Shown in pieces: positions 35,601 to 47,454 of a stretch of DNA of 64,000 nt. Both the position numbers and the translations under genes were made by a program. Numbering within the stretch: position 1 is the stretch's first letter; each line of letters starts with the position of its first letter. Origin of the DNA: Evernia prunastri (taxonomy: Eukaryota; Ascomycota; Lecanoromycetes; Lecanorales; Parmeliaceae); NCBI GenBank assembly GCA_003184365.1, contig NKYR01000120.1:42523-106522 (forward strand). Reading direction: 5' to 3'. The notes under the pieces are model-generated. The model was given only the letters and a program-made list of their open reading frames with translations. It was not told the DNA's origin and did no database searches.

Positions 35601-38600
35601 CCAGGCTTTGGGATTCCATCCAGCGTACAGAAATCCAGCTCGTATTGTCTGTCGCGGAGCTGCTTGAGTATCCCTTGGGTCTGTTGCACGGACTCACCTC
35701 TGGACAAGATGGTGATCCGCTTCGACTTTTCCTCACGGGCTGGCATGGCAATAATGTTGTTTAGCAGATGTCCATCATATGCAACTGCATCGATCCCTCC
35801 AAAGCCGGCGCTCTTGAGCTCTTTCTCCCACCTGTCGGGACTCACATATGGCTCGACTGGTCGGTCATCCTCGTCACCAAGCCACCATCCGGGAAGAACA
35901 CCCATCACATAGTTGATCCACTTCGTCGTAGGGTCCAATTCCTGGAGGAAGAGGCGACCGCGAGGATGGAGAAGCTTTCGCACATTGGACAAGGTCTCCT
36001 TGAGTTGTGGAGTCGCATGGAGTACGTTGGTCGCCACAATTAGATCAAAAGACTCAGCATCGAACCCCTGCTGGATTGGGTCTTGTGAAACGTCCAGAAT
36101 AGCGAACTCGAGTCCTTGGACGTCCTTGAAACGCTCTTTTGCTGCGACGAAGAACCCAGCAGAGACATCAGTGTACTTGTAAGAGCCGTACATCCTCTCG
36201 CCGTACATAGACTGGAGATGGGGGAAGATAGTGCTGGTTGTGCCGCCTGTACCAGCTCCGATCTCGAGAATCTTCATGTCGGGCTTGTAATGGCCTAGGA
36301 GTTCGAAAAATTCTGAATTATCCCACAATTGCATGAAGTCGTACACCTTGGTAAGTATATCGTCTTCCATCAAGATATCCAGCGGATCTGTGGTGCCAAG
36401 GAAGATGCCCTTGGAGTGCTTTGAGATTCGGTGGATTGCGGTCGCGACCGCTGCGGCCTCAGTGTCCATCGATTGAGCAAGGAGCTGGTCAATCATCTGT
36501 ACTCGCTGCGCACTATCCATTCTTGATATCAAGGCGCAATCATGAACATTTGGGTACTGACCCCCAGCAGCCATTTCTTGTCTTGTGTCGAGCCACGTGC
36601 GGAATTTGTCAAGATGTGGATGAGCAGTTTCCACATTCTGCAACTGGAAATTCGACTCGATCATACAAGTGAGGGCAAGCTTTTCAACCAGTAGATGACA
36701 AGTCGTGATGTCTTTGGCTGGTCGCATGAGTTGAGCCGCATCCAATAGGTTCAGATCGCTCTTCCACTCTAGCTCAACAGCAGCGTGGGGGTCCTCGTTT
36801 TGGGCCTCATTATTGTCGCCAAGTGGAGTCATTCGGAGACCTTTTAGATTGATCACCAGTTCACCTCCAGATACACCCACAAGGTTTCCTGAGAGTGTTC
36901 CCGTGGAAGAAGACTGTGCCTCCGCTTGAATGGCGATACTTGCCTTTGCAGGACTGATGTAGAGTTCTTCGATATGCGTGGGAACTGATAACTTGTTGAA
37001 CAAACGGCCGACGCCATTAAAGGCCGCGCAACTGAACAGTTGGAAAGAGCTGTCAAGAGTGGATGGATGGAGCTGATATGGAGTTTCCTTCTCTCCAAGG
37101 CTATCATTCAAGGTGGCCACCGCTTTTCGTTCCGAAACATGTGCAGTGATATCGGACAGGCCGCGGAACCTTGGACCGTAGTTGAGGCCAAATCTGGCCA
37201 TGACACGATACCATGTGCTCGTCGGGACCTTGCGCTGACAAGGCTCTATGGTGGGTACGGGCAGCTCGAACTCCTGGCCTCCTCTCACTTGACCAGCACA
37301 GTGTTTCGTCCATGTTGTGCCGTTCGACGATGCAATCGAAAACTCGTACCATTCCGAGTCGAGTGTAGTAGTAAGACGAGCCTTGCGAAGATGTGTCTGA
37401 ATTTCAACGGGTTTGCCTTCATTCAGTATGAGCGCCGATATGAAGTCGACCCCTCTGACGGTGTAACTGTCGGAATCCGTGAGTTGCCTAATAGCCTCAC
37501 CGATCATGGCAATGTAACCAGCCCCTGGAAGTAGAATGTCATGAGCAATTTCATGGTCTTGAATCCAAGGAACGTTATCAAGACGCAACATATTTCTCCA
37601 AGTCGGATCGACCTCGGAGGTTTCAACAAGGCGAGCACCTAGGAGATCATGATGAGGGAATTTCCGCTGCCGCCACTCCTTTGACAAACGGCTCTCATAC
37701 CAATATTGGCCGTCATAGTTCCACGGGTAAGTTGGGAGATCGGTAAGGAACTCGCCAGGTGGATTGATGAAACCAAAGTCGACATCAACATTGCTGATCC
37801 ACAGCTCTCCAGCAGTTTTCAGCAAAGCCGTCAATGCGTCTTCGTTCCGGACCAAAGTGGAGACGTAGTGCGCGTCCTTCGCCCCCTTCCTTATTATCTG
37901 CCTGATTGGCCCGGCAAGAGCAGAGTGAGGTCCGACTTCCAAGAACGCCAGCGGTTGTGAAATTGTCTCAATCGCGGCGCTGACAGCGGAGAGGAAAAGA
38001 ACGGGAGATGTCAGATTCTGTACCCAGTAGGAAGTTGAAAGAATTTCGCCGTTCTTCAAGAGCCCTCCCGTAACGGACGAATAGAATGGCACAGTTGGCT
38101 CCTTTGCGTGAATGGCTTTGCCCAGAAGTGTTCGATATCTGGCCTCAACCGACTTCATGTGATCTGGACAAAATTGCAGTCAGCCGCTGTATTAAGGGAG
38201 AAGACTCGACGTGCTAAAAGCCATCTGAGTACTTACGAGAGTGATAAGCGCATTCGACATGCAGGGCTCGAACGAGGACTTCGGGTTGGTCGCTTTGAAT
38301 ATCTCCCATGATCTGCTCGAGAGTGTCGATGTCACCGGTCAATGTGGTACTGCTGGGGCTGTTTTCGCAGCCGATAATGACGCCTGTGCGTAAATAGGGT
38401 GTAACCTTCTCGCGACCAAGACCAATGGCAGCCATTCCACCACGGTGAATCTTCCCGAGACCCACAGTCGCTACTCCACGATAGTAAGCAACAAGGATGG
38501 CTTCTTCTGCTGTGAGAACGCCGCTTGCATATGCAGCTCCAATCTCTCCGGAAGAATGACCGACCACACCTGCTGGCTTGATATTCCATTTCGTTAAAAG

Positions 38601-40849
38601 GTCTACCAAAGCGACTTGAATTGCAGTACAGCAGGGCTGAGAAAATTCGGCCTCCGAGAGACGGCTCCGTGACTTTGGTTTTAGGATTTCATCTACACAA
38701 ATTAGTCAAGAATAGGCTAGGCGCGGGTAATTGAGAAGCTCATACCTCGCAGGCTCCATGGCGGTGGCTCAGGTAGTGAGGAAAGCACTTTGTCTAAGCC
38801 TTTGATAGAGTCACTAAACAAAGGCTCTTTCGAAAAGAGCTCTCGGCCCATTTGCGCCCATTGGGCGCCTTGTCCCGTGAAGGCGAAAATCAGATTTGGG
38901 ACCTCTGTAGGTTTGTTTATGCGCGACGGCTCCAATGGATTGTCTTCCGATGCAATCACAAACGCACGGTGTGAGAGTGGCTGGCGTTTGTTGTTGAGGG
39001 TGTAGCTTATGTCACTCAGGGAGTCGGTGTGAGAGGCTAAATATGACGCGTGGTTGTCGACCGAACGCCTTAGAGACTCGGGGTGTGTCGCAGAAAATAC
39101 CAGAAGATTAGGTCTTTCCTCGCCGACATCAACAGGGGGGGTCGGTCGATCAAGACCATGAGCAGCTGCAGACTCAAGTAGTACCTATATAACGCTTTAG
39201 AAATGTCTTGGGTTATGTTGGAGACAGACTTACATGTGCATTGGCGCCACCAATACCGAACGAGTTCACCCCCACTCTTTCGGCTCGATCTGCAGGCCAT
39301 GGCGTGGCGTGGACTGGGACCTTCAATTTCCCTTGTTCCCAAGGAACTTGAAACAAATGTCAGCTTTCAAGAAAGGACATGGGAGCCACGTTCGACTTAC
39401 TCGAAGGGTTTGGCTTCTTGAAATTGATATTGGGAGGAATCGTTTTGTGCTCTAGCGCCAAAACCATCTTGATGACACTTGACATTCCCGAAGCACCCTC
39501 GGAGTGGCCGAGATTGGGTTTGACCTAACTTTATTAGCCTCCCTAGCGTATTAACAGATTCGACGACAATACCGAGCCGATATAGATACCATGCTCGCCG
39601 AACACGTTGGCGACAGCCTTTGTCTCGATGGGGTCCCCAATCTGAGTATCAGAGTATTAGTATATCTGTATGAGAAAGAGAAAGGGACTTTCACGAATAG
39701 AAAGCATCCCACGTACCTTAGTACCAGTCCCATGACACTCAATCATAGCGGTCTTCGAGAGATCCGTAATACCTGCAAGTTTATGGCCTCTGCGGATCAG
39801 AGCCTCATGGGCCTCTGTACTTGGGCTTGTTATGCCCACTGTCTTCCCATCGTTGTTGACGCAAGTCGACCTGATCACAGCGCGAACGGTATCTCCATCG
39901 CGGATAGCATCGCTCAACTTCTTGACGTAAATGGCAGAAACTGCCTCACCTCGAGCATAACCATCTGCGTTAGCATCAAACGACTTACATGACCCAGTTG
40001 GGGATATGACACCCTGCTCAGTCATTGCAATTGTCATGCGTGGTGTGATGATGATATTGGTACCGCCAACTATGGCTGACTTGCATTCCCCACTGTACAA
40101 CGCTTGACACGCTTCGTGAAGACCTGTGAGTGAGGAGGAACAAGCGGTCCGAATAGTCATACTGAGACATGTTGTCAGCTCAGTTCATATACAGTAGTTG
40201 AATTTGAGGCGTACCTCGGCCCCTTGAAATCAAACTCGTAAGACACTCGATTCGCAGTGATGTAGTCACCATAACCGATTAAGCGGTACATGTGGTGATT
40301 TTGCACGTCCTTGGAATCCATATCAATCCAATCTTCTCCGAAGACACCTACGTAGCAGCCGACGTTCTTTCCCCGCCAGTTCTTTTCTCCGGCGTTCTCC
40401 AGACACTCGTACACAACCTCCAATAGTAGTCTCTGCTGTGGATCCATGGCCTCGGCTTCGTGCTTCGTCATCGACCAGAAAGAAGCATCGATGTGAGCCA
40501 GATCTAGATCCTCCAGAAAGTATCCATACTGCGTGCCCACATGGCCCGCTTTACCTGGTTTGTACCAGGCATCGATGTTGTACCGATCGGGTGGCACCCG
40601 GCATTGGCCATTCCTTTTATTGACGAGGAGATCCCAGAAACCCTCCGCATCATGAACACCACCGGGAAGTCGCATGGCCATGCCAACAATAGCCACCGGC
40701 TCGACTTCTTGATTGGGGCCACCATTTGAAAGCTCAGCGGGCTCGGACATGGGGGTGGAGAAGTTTGTATTTCCATCTGATTGGGCATCGACGCCATTGG
40801 TGAAGCCATTGAATTGGCCGTTGGGCTCTTCAGTCATGTATGGAGACAT
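32609..40849 (-). CDS. Highly reducing type I polyketide synthase (KS-AT-DH-MT-ER-KR-ACP)
   Basis: Fourteen exons on the minus strand: 40849-40215, 40161-39717, 39641-39573, 39524-39401, 39346-39234, 39184-38746, 38692-38237, 38163-35057, 34995-34927, 34847-34632, 34579-34505, 34453-34113, 34061-33584, 33526-32609. They total 7485 nt, 2494 aa, every junction in frame; introns are 48-79 nt. KS: Cys219 (TACSSS), His355 (CHGTGT), His390 (NLGHSEG). AT: Ser655 in GHSSGE, then AYHSHHMK. DH: His964 ([14 protein letters not shown]; the usual Gly four residues on is His) and Asp1131 (HPSTLDSSF). C-methyltransferase: [11 protein letters not shown] at about 1393-1403. ER: CGGVG in [22 protein letters not shown] near 2106-2112, Ser2234, Tyr2247. 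ACP: phosphopantetheine Ser2446 (GVDSL). No thioesterase or other release domain follows. It should make a reduced, C-methylated linear chain. It is divergent from the type III PKS 1.86 kb away. Confidence 0.95.
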
Positions 40850-42708
40850 GCTGGGAAGAGAGGTATGGAGCGAATGGATGTGGGATGGGGCAAGCCAATG
40901 GTTGCTTGGGAAGAAGGGGTGGAGCGAGTGGGAGCGAAGCCAGACCAGTCAATGACTGTTGAAGATCAAGGAAATATGCTGTGATAGTGCAAAGGACAGG
41001 AAAAGAAAAGAGAGAGAAGAGGTAAAGTTAAAGAAGGCATACGATGAAGATTCCGATGTAGAGAAGGGTACAGGAGCAATTGATATGATGCTGCCTTGAA
41101 GCATAAAGACAGCATGATGAGCATGATTGTAGTAAGCTGGTGTGAGAGGACAAACCCGACTACAGGATCTATGGAGAGGCTGATGGCTGGAGCGTTGGCC
41201 GGAATGATTGGCAGGTGTGGCGAGAGAGAAGAGTATCGATTGCATTTGGTGTAGGAGATTCTCACGTAAGCAGGTGATTGAAGTGCATGGTAGACCCGAC
41301 TGTGAGATGTGCTGTGGGGAGCCATTACTTGGGGGAAGGCGTAGTCAGACAGAATAACGATATCTCACTGGCTTGAGGCAACTTTGCGGCACGTGGAATT
41401 GGTATGTGGTATCTCGTATGAATGTTGTAGGTAACACCAATTTTTTCAGGTTTCAGGTGAGTTGGAATTTGTTGGAGGGTGCGCGACCGGCGATTCCCGG
41501 AAAGAAGGTCAAAGGGCAACACTACTCTAAGCTAATACCGCTAGAGCCTGATGAAGTTTAGCTTACGATCTGTAGCGGAAAGTCAAGGTCGTAAGGTATT
41601 CTAGAAGGTTCGGTAATCAATTCTCCTTTCATTCTATTTTTTTTTACTCTTGTTCCCTATTCCCTTTTCACAAGCATGGCCAAGGATCCTATCCTGACAT
41701 TATTATTGCCAAGGAGAGGAAGAAGGAAGAAGGAAGAAGGAAGAGCTCGGAGAAAGAGAAATGAAGCGGGAAGTATAATCTGATCCATGAAAAAACGTGC
41801 TTTCGAATAGACGAAAAGTCTAAGAAGAGGCTTACAGGCTGATCATCTTACAGTCCCATAGGTAAGGTACTTTAAGGTACTTACTTTAGGCTTGTCTTGG
41901 CCTGTCTTACAGGCATGTCCCGCCTACCTTACCTACCTCTACCTACCTATACCTGCCTATCAAACCAATCAGCCGCAGATCAGCAAATAGCTCTCCCGCT
42001 GTGCCACTACAGCATTGCGCCCGTCTCTGTACTAACAGTGTGTATAGGATTACAGGCTGCAGCGGTAAGAAACTGATTGCTATACGAAGCACGTGCTTAG
42101 CGGCATGCCTTATTCATTAGTCATATCTATTTCCAGTAAGATGCCATGAAAATTGAAGTCAGGTCCGTGGCTCATGCAGCTGTCACCCGTCAAGACCTCG
42201 TGTTCTTCTCATATCTCTCCTAGTCTCATACTCTATCCTTTCTGCATGATGTTATTATCCTTGCTTCGGTACCTTACAGATATCTCTTATCTCTTAGCAA
42301 AGTCTATCTGCAGTCCATTACAGAATCAATATTGCGTCGATTTAAACGTGAAATCAGGTTCAGGATTGATGTTGCATCCGCTTACAAGTGAAGTCAGGTC
42401 TGTGGCGACTGTTGTCGTCTAGACCTTCGCACCTTATCCTATCATCATGGCCTTCTTCATGATCGGCACTTCACCCGGCGTTTCATCCGTTGTCGATTAC
42501 TGAGCCAAAGTTATACACCCGTACGATAAAAGCACGAAGCTGCAACAGGGCTGTCCACTTAGCCTCCCAAGTCTTCTCCATCGATTCACTCTTTCTCATC
42601 TCTATCCCGGAACTTGTATTGGTATCAACTACCTGATTCTCTGAACCAGCACTTCTCTTTCAAAGCATTCTTCCATCATTTTACTGCATCTTTGACAATC
42701 AATCTACA
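40850..42708. promoter_or_regulatory. Divergent promoter region between HR-PKS and type III PKS
   Basis: This 1.86-kb spacer separates the two outward-facing start codons and holds both promoters. It contains repeated AGGTA-type motifs: AAGGTACTT units at 41865-41886 and CCTACCTACCT-like runs at 41925-41960. It also has A/G-rich tracts (41700-41770) and pyrimidine-rich sequence just before the type III PKS start (42580-42690), typical of fungal promoters. The shared spacer suggests co-regulation. No specific factor site is claimed. Confidence 0.6.
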
Positions 42709-44110
42709 ATGGCGGCCGCCGAGATTCTCGAAATGATCATTCCCAATGACACTATCGCTCCTCAGCCTGCGTTCGACCCTCGCGAATCTCATGGAGTACC
42801 GCTGATAGGATCAAATCTGGACATCAAAAACGATTACAATGTGACTGTACAAGAGGATGTATCCACTGCACCCTATGCCGCCACGGTGTCCAAGGAGACA
42901 CCAGGTCTATACATCACTGGCTTAGGGTCTCAATACCCGCCTTTCCAATTCCCCCCCGACAAACTCGAAGGTTTCATTAAGAGGTGGTATGATCTCGAGA
43001 CTCCAGGGTAAGGAAAATTTTGCACATACACCACGGAAAAACAGACACTGACGTGAACCGGAATTCAGAATCAAAAAGCTTTTGACCATCAACCAAACCA
43101 CTCTAATCCAGAGCCGATCGACCATCAAAGCCTTCGAAGATCCCTTCTGGAGCCGCTCCGTAGCGCCCTCAATCTCCGAACTGGACCGATTCTTCCGCAA
43201 AGCAGGCGTCGACCTGACCGTGCAAGCATGCAAGAAAGCCCTGCGCGAGTCCGGCAACAAACCCAACGACATCACCCACATCGTGGCCGTGACATGTACC
43301 AACGCCGGCAACCCGGGCTTCGACCTCCTGGTCGCCCAGAAGCTCGGCCTGAAGCCCGAAACCGACCGGACGCTGCTGCACGGCGTCGGCTGCGCCGGCG
43401 GGCTCTCGGCCATGCGCGCCGCGGCGGCCATGGCCCAATCGGCCTCGATGCGCGGCCGCCCCGCGAGGATCCTAGTCTTCGCGTGCGAGATCTGCAGCAT
43501 CAACGTGCGGTGCGACCTAGAAGAGGTAGTGGAGCACCCGGAGGAGACGAAGATCTCGCCCGTGCTCTTTTCCGACGGTGCCGCCGCCTTCATCATCAGC
43601 AACGAGCTGACCCCCGGCGCCAAAGACAAAGCCGTCTACTCCCTCGTCAACTGGGAGACGGCGACGATGCCCAACACGGCCAAGGAGCTCGAGTTCATGA
43701 CGGACCCCTCGGGCTTCCGCGCCACGCTCACGAAGGAGGTGCCCATCCTCGCCCTCAAGGCCATCACGCCCATGTTCGAGCAGCTGAAACCCTGCCTGCC
43801 CCTCGACAGCGCCCTGGCCGCGAGCGGGAAAGCCGTCGACGCGCGCGACTTCGACTGGGCCCTGCACCCGGGCGGCATCGCCATCCTCAACGGCGTGCAG
43901 CAGAAGATGCAGCTGCACGAGGAGCAGCTGCGCGCCTCGTTCGACGTGTACAAGAACCACGGCAACTCGTCCAGCCCGACGGTCCTGATCGTGCTGGACC
44001 AGCTCAGGAAGATGGGCGAGGGGAGGGATAACGTCATGGCGTGCAGTTTCGGGCCGGGCATGACGATCGAGATGGCCATGTTGAAGCGGTGCCGTCACGG
44101 TGAGGAATGA
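42709..44110 (+). CDS. Type III polyketide synthase (chalcone synthase-like)
   Basis: Two exons, 42709-43007 and 43069-44110 (61-nt intron); 1341 nt, 446 aa. The CHS-fold triad is complete: nucleophile Cys208 in HGVGCAGGLSAMRAA, His366 in DWALHPGGIAIL and Asn399 in KNHGNSSSPT. Other family marks are VTCTNAGNPGFDL, VLFSDGAAAFI and the C-terminal GxGPG-like loop (SFGPGMTIEM). An N-terminal extension of about 60 residues precedes the ITGLGSQYPP segment, longer than in plant chalcone synthases but usual in fungal members. The enzyme loads an acyl starter, extends it with malonyl-CoA and cyclises it to resorcinol, resorcylic acid or pyrone. Beside an HR-PKS without a release domain, the likely starter is the HR-PKS chain. 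Exon 2 is very GC-rich compared with exon 1. Confidence 0.95.
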
Positions 44111-45237
44111 GTGCGATGGTGGGGGATGCAGGTCGCTCGTTTTTGTTCTAGAGTCGTGGGTACGGGTGATTAGACTGGTTTTTACACATCTCGCAGCACA
44201 GGTAATGCTTTTTTTCTTTCTCATTTCATTTTCACAGAAAGAATGCATGTACGGGGTGTTGTACTGTCGATCAATCGTTAGGCCACTCACTGGGATCGGG
44301 GAAACTTTCTGCATTTTTAGAATAGAACAGATCATGTAAAGGAAAAAACAATCGTTATGGGCTCCTTTCCAATTTTCACTTCTTACCAATGTCACGATCG
44401 CCGCGACTCCATTGAGCAGTATGTATATTCATGGAGTCCACTCGTGCACTATCAATATTGCCCTGCCGGTCTTTTTCCCTTTTTGTCTACTGAAGGCAGA
44501 AAATATAACTAAAAGGTTCCCTTCACAATCTACGTTCTCCGTGAAACGAAACTCCGCAGAACGCCAAAAGCAGACCTGTCACATCACATCCCACCGAACC
44601 CGCAGCAGGCACTCATCCCCGCGATCGGGACCAAATCGAAGCCCCCTCTTTGCCCACCTTCCCCCCCCCCACACCTTCCACCTCTCAACCCAAAAAAACA
44701 AAAACAAAAACATGAAAACAACCCCCATCTTCAAACCATCAACCCCAACCATCCCCATCACCGAGAACATGCCATTTTAATATTGCAACATGGACACCGC
44801 GCATTCTTACGTCCTCTCCTTCTATCTCACACGATTTTATATAAGCTACCTGACTAATAAAGGAAGCAAGGAAGCAAGGAAAAGAAGGAAGGAAGTTACG
44901 AACGAATGAATCACGAAAACAAACGCTCTGAACCCTTCGCAGAAAAGAAAAGAACGAAATCTAATAATATTCTGAAAAAGAAGACCCGCATAGCCTCATT
45001 CTACCGCGTAGCATTTTTCCATCTGCCCGTCTATCCGTTCGTTCGTTCGTTCGTTCATTCAATCTAAATCCCCCCTTTCCTTTCCACCTCTCCAAACCAG
45101 ACTAACCCGCCATACCATTCCCATCTACCCCACTCCCCAATTCCCCCCCTCTCCCCCTCTTCCCCTCTCCTCTCCCCCTCCCCACCCCAACCCCTCCACA
45201 CCTCCACACCCCAACCCCTCCACATCTCCACACCTTC
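44111..45237. other. Convergent intergenic region between type III PKS and P450
   Basis: Both 3' ends point into this 1.1-kb stretch. It has C-runs, A-runs and a (GTTC)n run near 45040-45060, and no supported gene. Confidence 0.6.
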
Positions 45238-47454
45238 TCACTTCCAGCACCGCACATTCACGCCGCCCGTGACGGCGCAGGTGAGGTTCAGGCTCTCGGT
45301 CCAGGGGCGGTCTTCCTGGCCCGGGACGACCTGGATCTTGCTGAAGGTCTGGCAGAGGCGGATGATGGTGTAGGATGCTTCGGTGAGGGCGAACTGTTGG
45401 CCTGTTGGGGGTTGGTTAGTGGGTGGGTTGTGGATGGGTTTTGGGAAGGGGAAAAGGGAAGAGAAAAGGGAAAAGGTGGAATGGAAAAAGAAAAAGAAAA
45501 AGAAAAAGAAAAAGAAAAAGAAAAAGAAAAAGAAAAAGGAAAAGGAAAAGGAAAAGGAAAAAGAAAAAGAAAAAGAAAAGGAAAAGGAAAAGGAAAAGGA
45601 AAAGGAAAAGGAAAAGGAAAGGGAAAGGGAAAAGGGTAAGAGGGGGCTGAGGAGGGGACAGGGAGTGGGGAGGGGTATGTAAGAAGGAATGGAGGGGTTG
45701 GAGATAGGATTTGGAGCAAGGTGAAAAGAATTCGTAAGGTGCGGTGAGCAGAAAGGGTTGAAGTAGGAGATTTCGAACAGTATTGTTGATAAAGGAAGTT
45801 TCGGGTGAAGGTGGAGCAAAAGAGGATGTATATTGATCTTTTGCGACGCAGAGAAGAAGAAGAAGAAGAAGAAGAAGAAGAAAGGCTTACCAGGACAGAT
45901 CCTCGGCCCGCCATTGAACGGCAAGAAATGGAAGCCAGGCAACAACCCCTCCCACCGCTCCGGCCGGAACTCCTCCGCATCCTGGCCCCAAAAGTCCTTG
46001 CGGCGATGCATCGAATACAGCACCCAGATGACCATCTGGCCCTTCTGGACGAAGATGGGGCTCTGCCCGTCCTCGCCGCCGCCGCGCGGCAGCCAGGTGT
46101 CCTTGTTGGCGAACTTGGCGTTGATCGGCACGACGGGGTAGAGGCGGAGAGCCTCGTGGAGGATGTTGCGGAGGTATTTGAGGTCCTTGATCTGGTCGAA
46201 GGTGGGCGCCTTGCCGTTGAGGGTGGCGACCTCGGCCTGGAGCTTGGCCCAGATGTCCGGGCGGCGGGAGAGGACAAAGAGGGTGGAGGACATGAGGGAG
46301 GCGGTGGTGTCGCGGCCCGCGATGAGCGTGTTGATGACCTGGTCGCGCAGCTCGTTCTCGTTGCCGCTGTGCTTGGCGAGCTCGTACAGGAAGACGTAGC
46401 GCTCGTCGCCGTCCGGGCCGTCTTCGTTGTTGTTGTTGTTGTCGCCGTCGTCCAGTTTGAGCAGGGCGCTCTTCTCGGCGTCGGCTTCGCGGAGGACTTT
46501 TCGCGCTTGGATGCTCGCCTCGACGCCTTTGGTCTTGCCCAGGATGGCTTCGTTGCCGACGAGATTCTTGGCTTTGCGGTATTCGACGGCGTTGTGGACG
46601 ATGGGGCGCACGTAGTCGTGGAGGAATTTGCACGCGTTGTCGTACTTGCGGCTTTGATACCACCGGTTGAACGGGCCAAGGCGTAATTTTTGGGCGATCA
46701 CACCCAGGGCGTAGTCGAAAGCCCAGGAGAATTGCTTGCTTGCGTCCGTGGCGTCAGGGCGGAGAGAGTCGATGGATTTTCCGAAGAGAAACTCGGTCGC
46801 TGTGTCGAGGGTCTATCGGACGAGCGATCATCAATGACTTTCCAGAAAGAGGAAAGGATTACGATCTCTCAGAGGGTAAAGACTCACCATACGGAAGAAA
46901 TAGGATTGAATATCGACTGGAGTCCCATCATTAGGCAAATAGCTTATCATATGCATAACATGATGCTCCATCAGTCTCAGATCGCCGACCTGTTTCCTGA
47001 CAAAATTTGGGCGGATCAAAGCCCTGGAGTGTTCCCAGTATGGGCCATCCGCGTTGAAGATACCGTGTCCCAAGAGTTTGACTGTAGCCTGTCGGCGCAG
47101 CTCTCCGACGTCGAAATCAGGGAACTGCGTCGCCAGAACACCTTGCACATTCTTCGGTTCGTCGGTAAAAATCAAGGTCTCAAGCAGAACATTGGAAGTG
47201 AATGTTGATCCAATTCGAGCGAAACGGTCGTAGAGATCCTCGAGTTGATACTTTCCCCTGCTGGCAAGAATGGTGCTGATGACAAAGTCCAGACCGAAAA
47301 ATATATCCCAGTGACGATCCGCTTTTGCGGGTTTGCAGCCATGAAGACGTGCGAATTTTCGAGAAGCGATGAAAGTCGTGAGTCGATTGCGGGCAACATA
47401 GATGAGGAGAGTGGCACCAAGACCGATGGTGGCGAGATAGACTGGAGAGAGCAT
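45238..47454 (-). CDS. Cytochrome P450, CYP52-like (alkane/fatty-acid hydroxylase type)
   Basis: Three exons on the minus strand: 47454-46888, 46812-45891, 45401-45238; 1653 nt, 550 aa. An N-terminal membrane anchor (residues 4-22, PVYLATIGLGATLLIYVA) is followed by the P450 core: I-helix AGRDTT (354-359), ExxR as EALR (409-412), a PERF-like FRPERW, and the haem loop FNGGPRICPG with Cys495. Text such as WEHSRALIRPNF and LHEALRLYPVVPIN is typical of the CYP52/CYP63 clans that hydroxylate long alkyl chains. A Asn-rich acidic insert (NNNNN, 314-318) lies before the I helix. The second intron is 489 nt, filled with purine-rich (+ strand) simple repeats, and splits the haem loop just after its CPG. 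Its neighbours are the type III and HR-PKS, suggesting oxidation of the product's alkyl chain at the ER membrane. Confidence 0.93.
45484..45632. repeat. (GAAAAA/GGAAAA)n polypurine tract inside the P450 intron
   Basis: About 150 nt of almost pure purine on the + strand, so pyrimidine in the P450 transcript. It lies 80-230 nt before the 3' splice site at 45402. A second (GAA)n tract at 45850-45884 lies just inside the intron's 5' end. Both could fold as triplex DNA and are slippage-prone. Confidence 0.95.

Noticed and set aside
43228..44395. Long frames in other phases over the type III PKS
   Set aside because: They are Arg/Pro- or Leu/His-rich shadows of a GC-rich gene with complete catalytic motifs in its own frame.
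45383..45682. Lys/Glu/Gly-rich plus-strand frames
   Set aside because: They are translations of the polypurine simple repeat in the P450 intron.
45805..46686. Plus-strand 293-codon frame opposite the P450
   Set aside because: Its composition (EEEEE, then Leu/Ala/Val repeats) is the antisense shadow of the P450 exon and of the GAA repeat.
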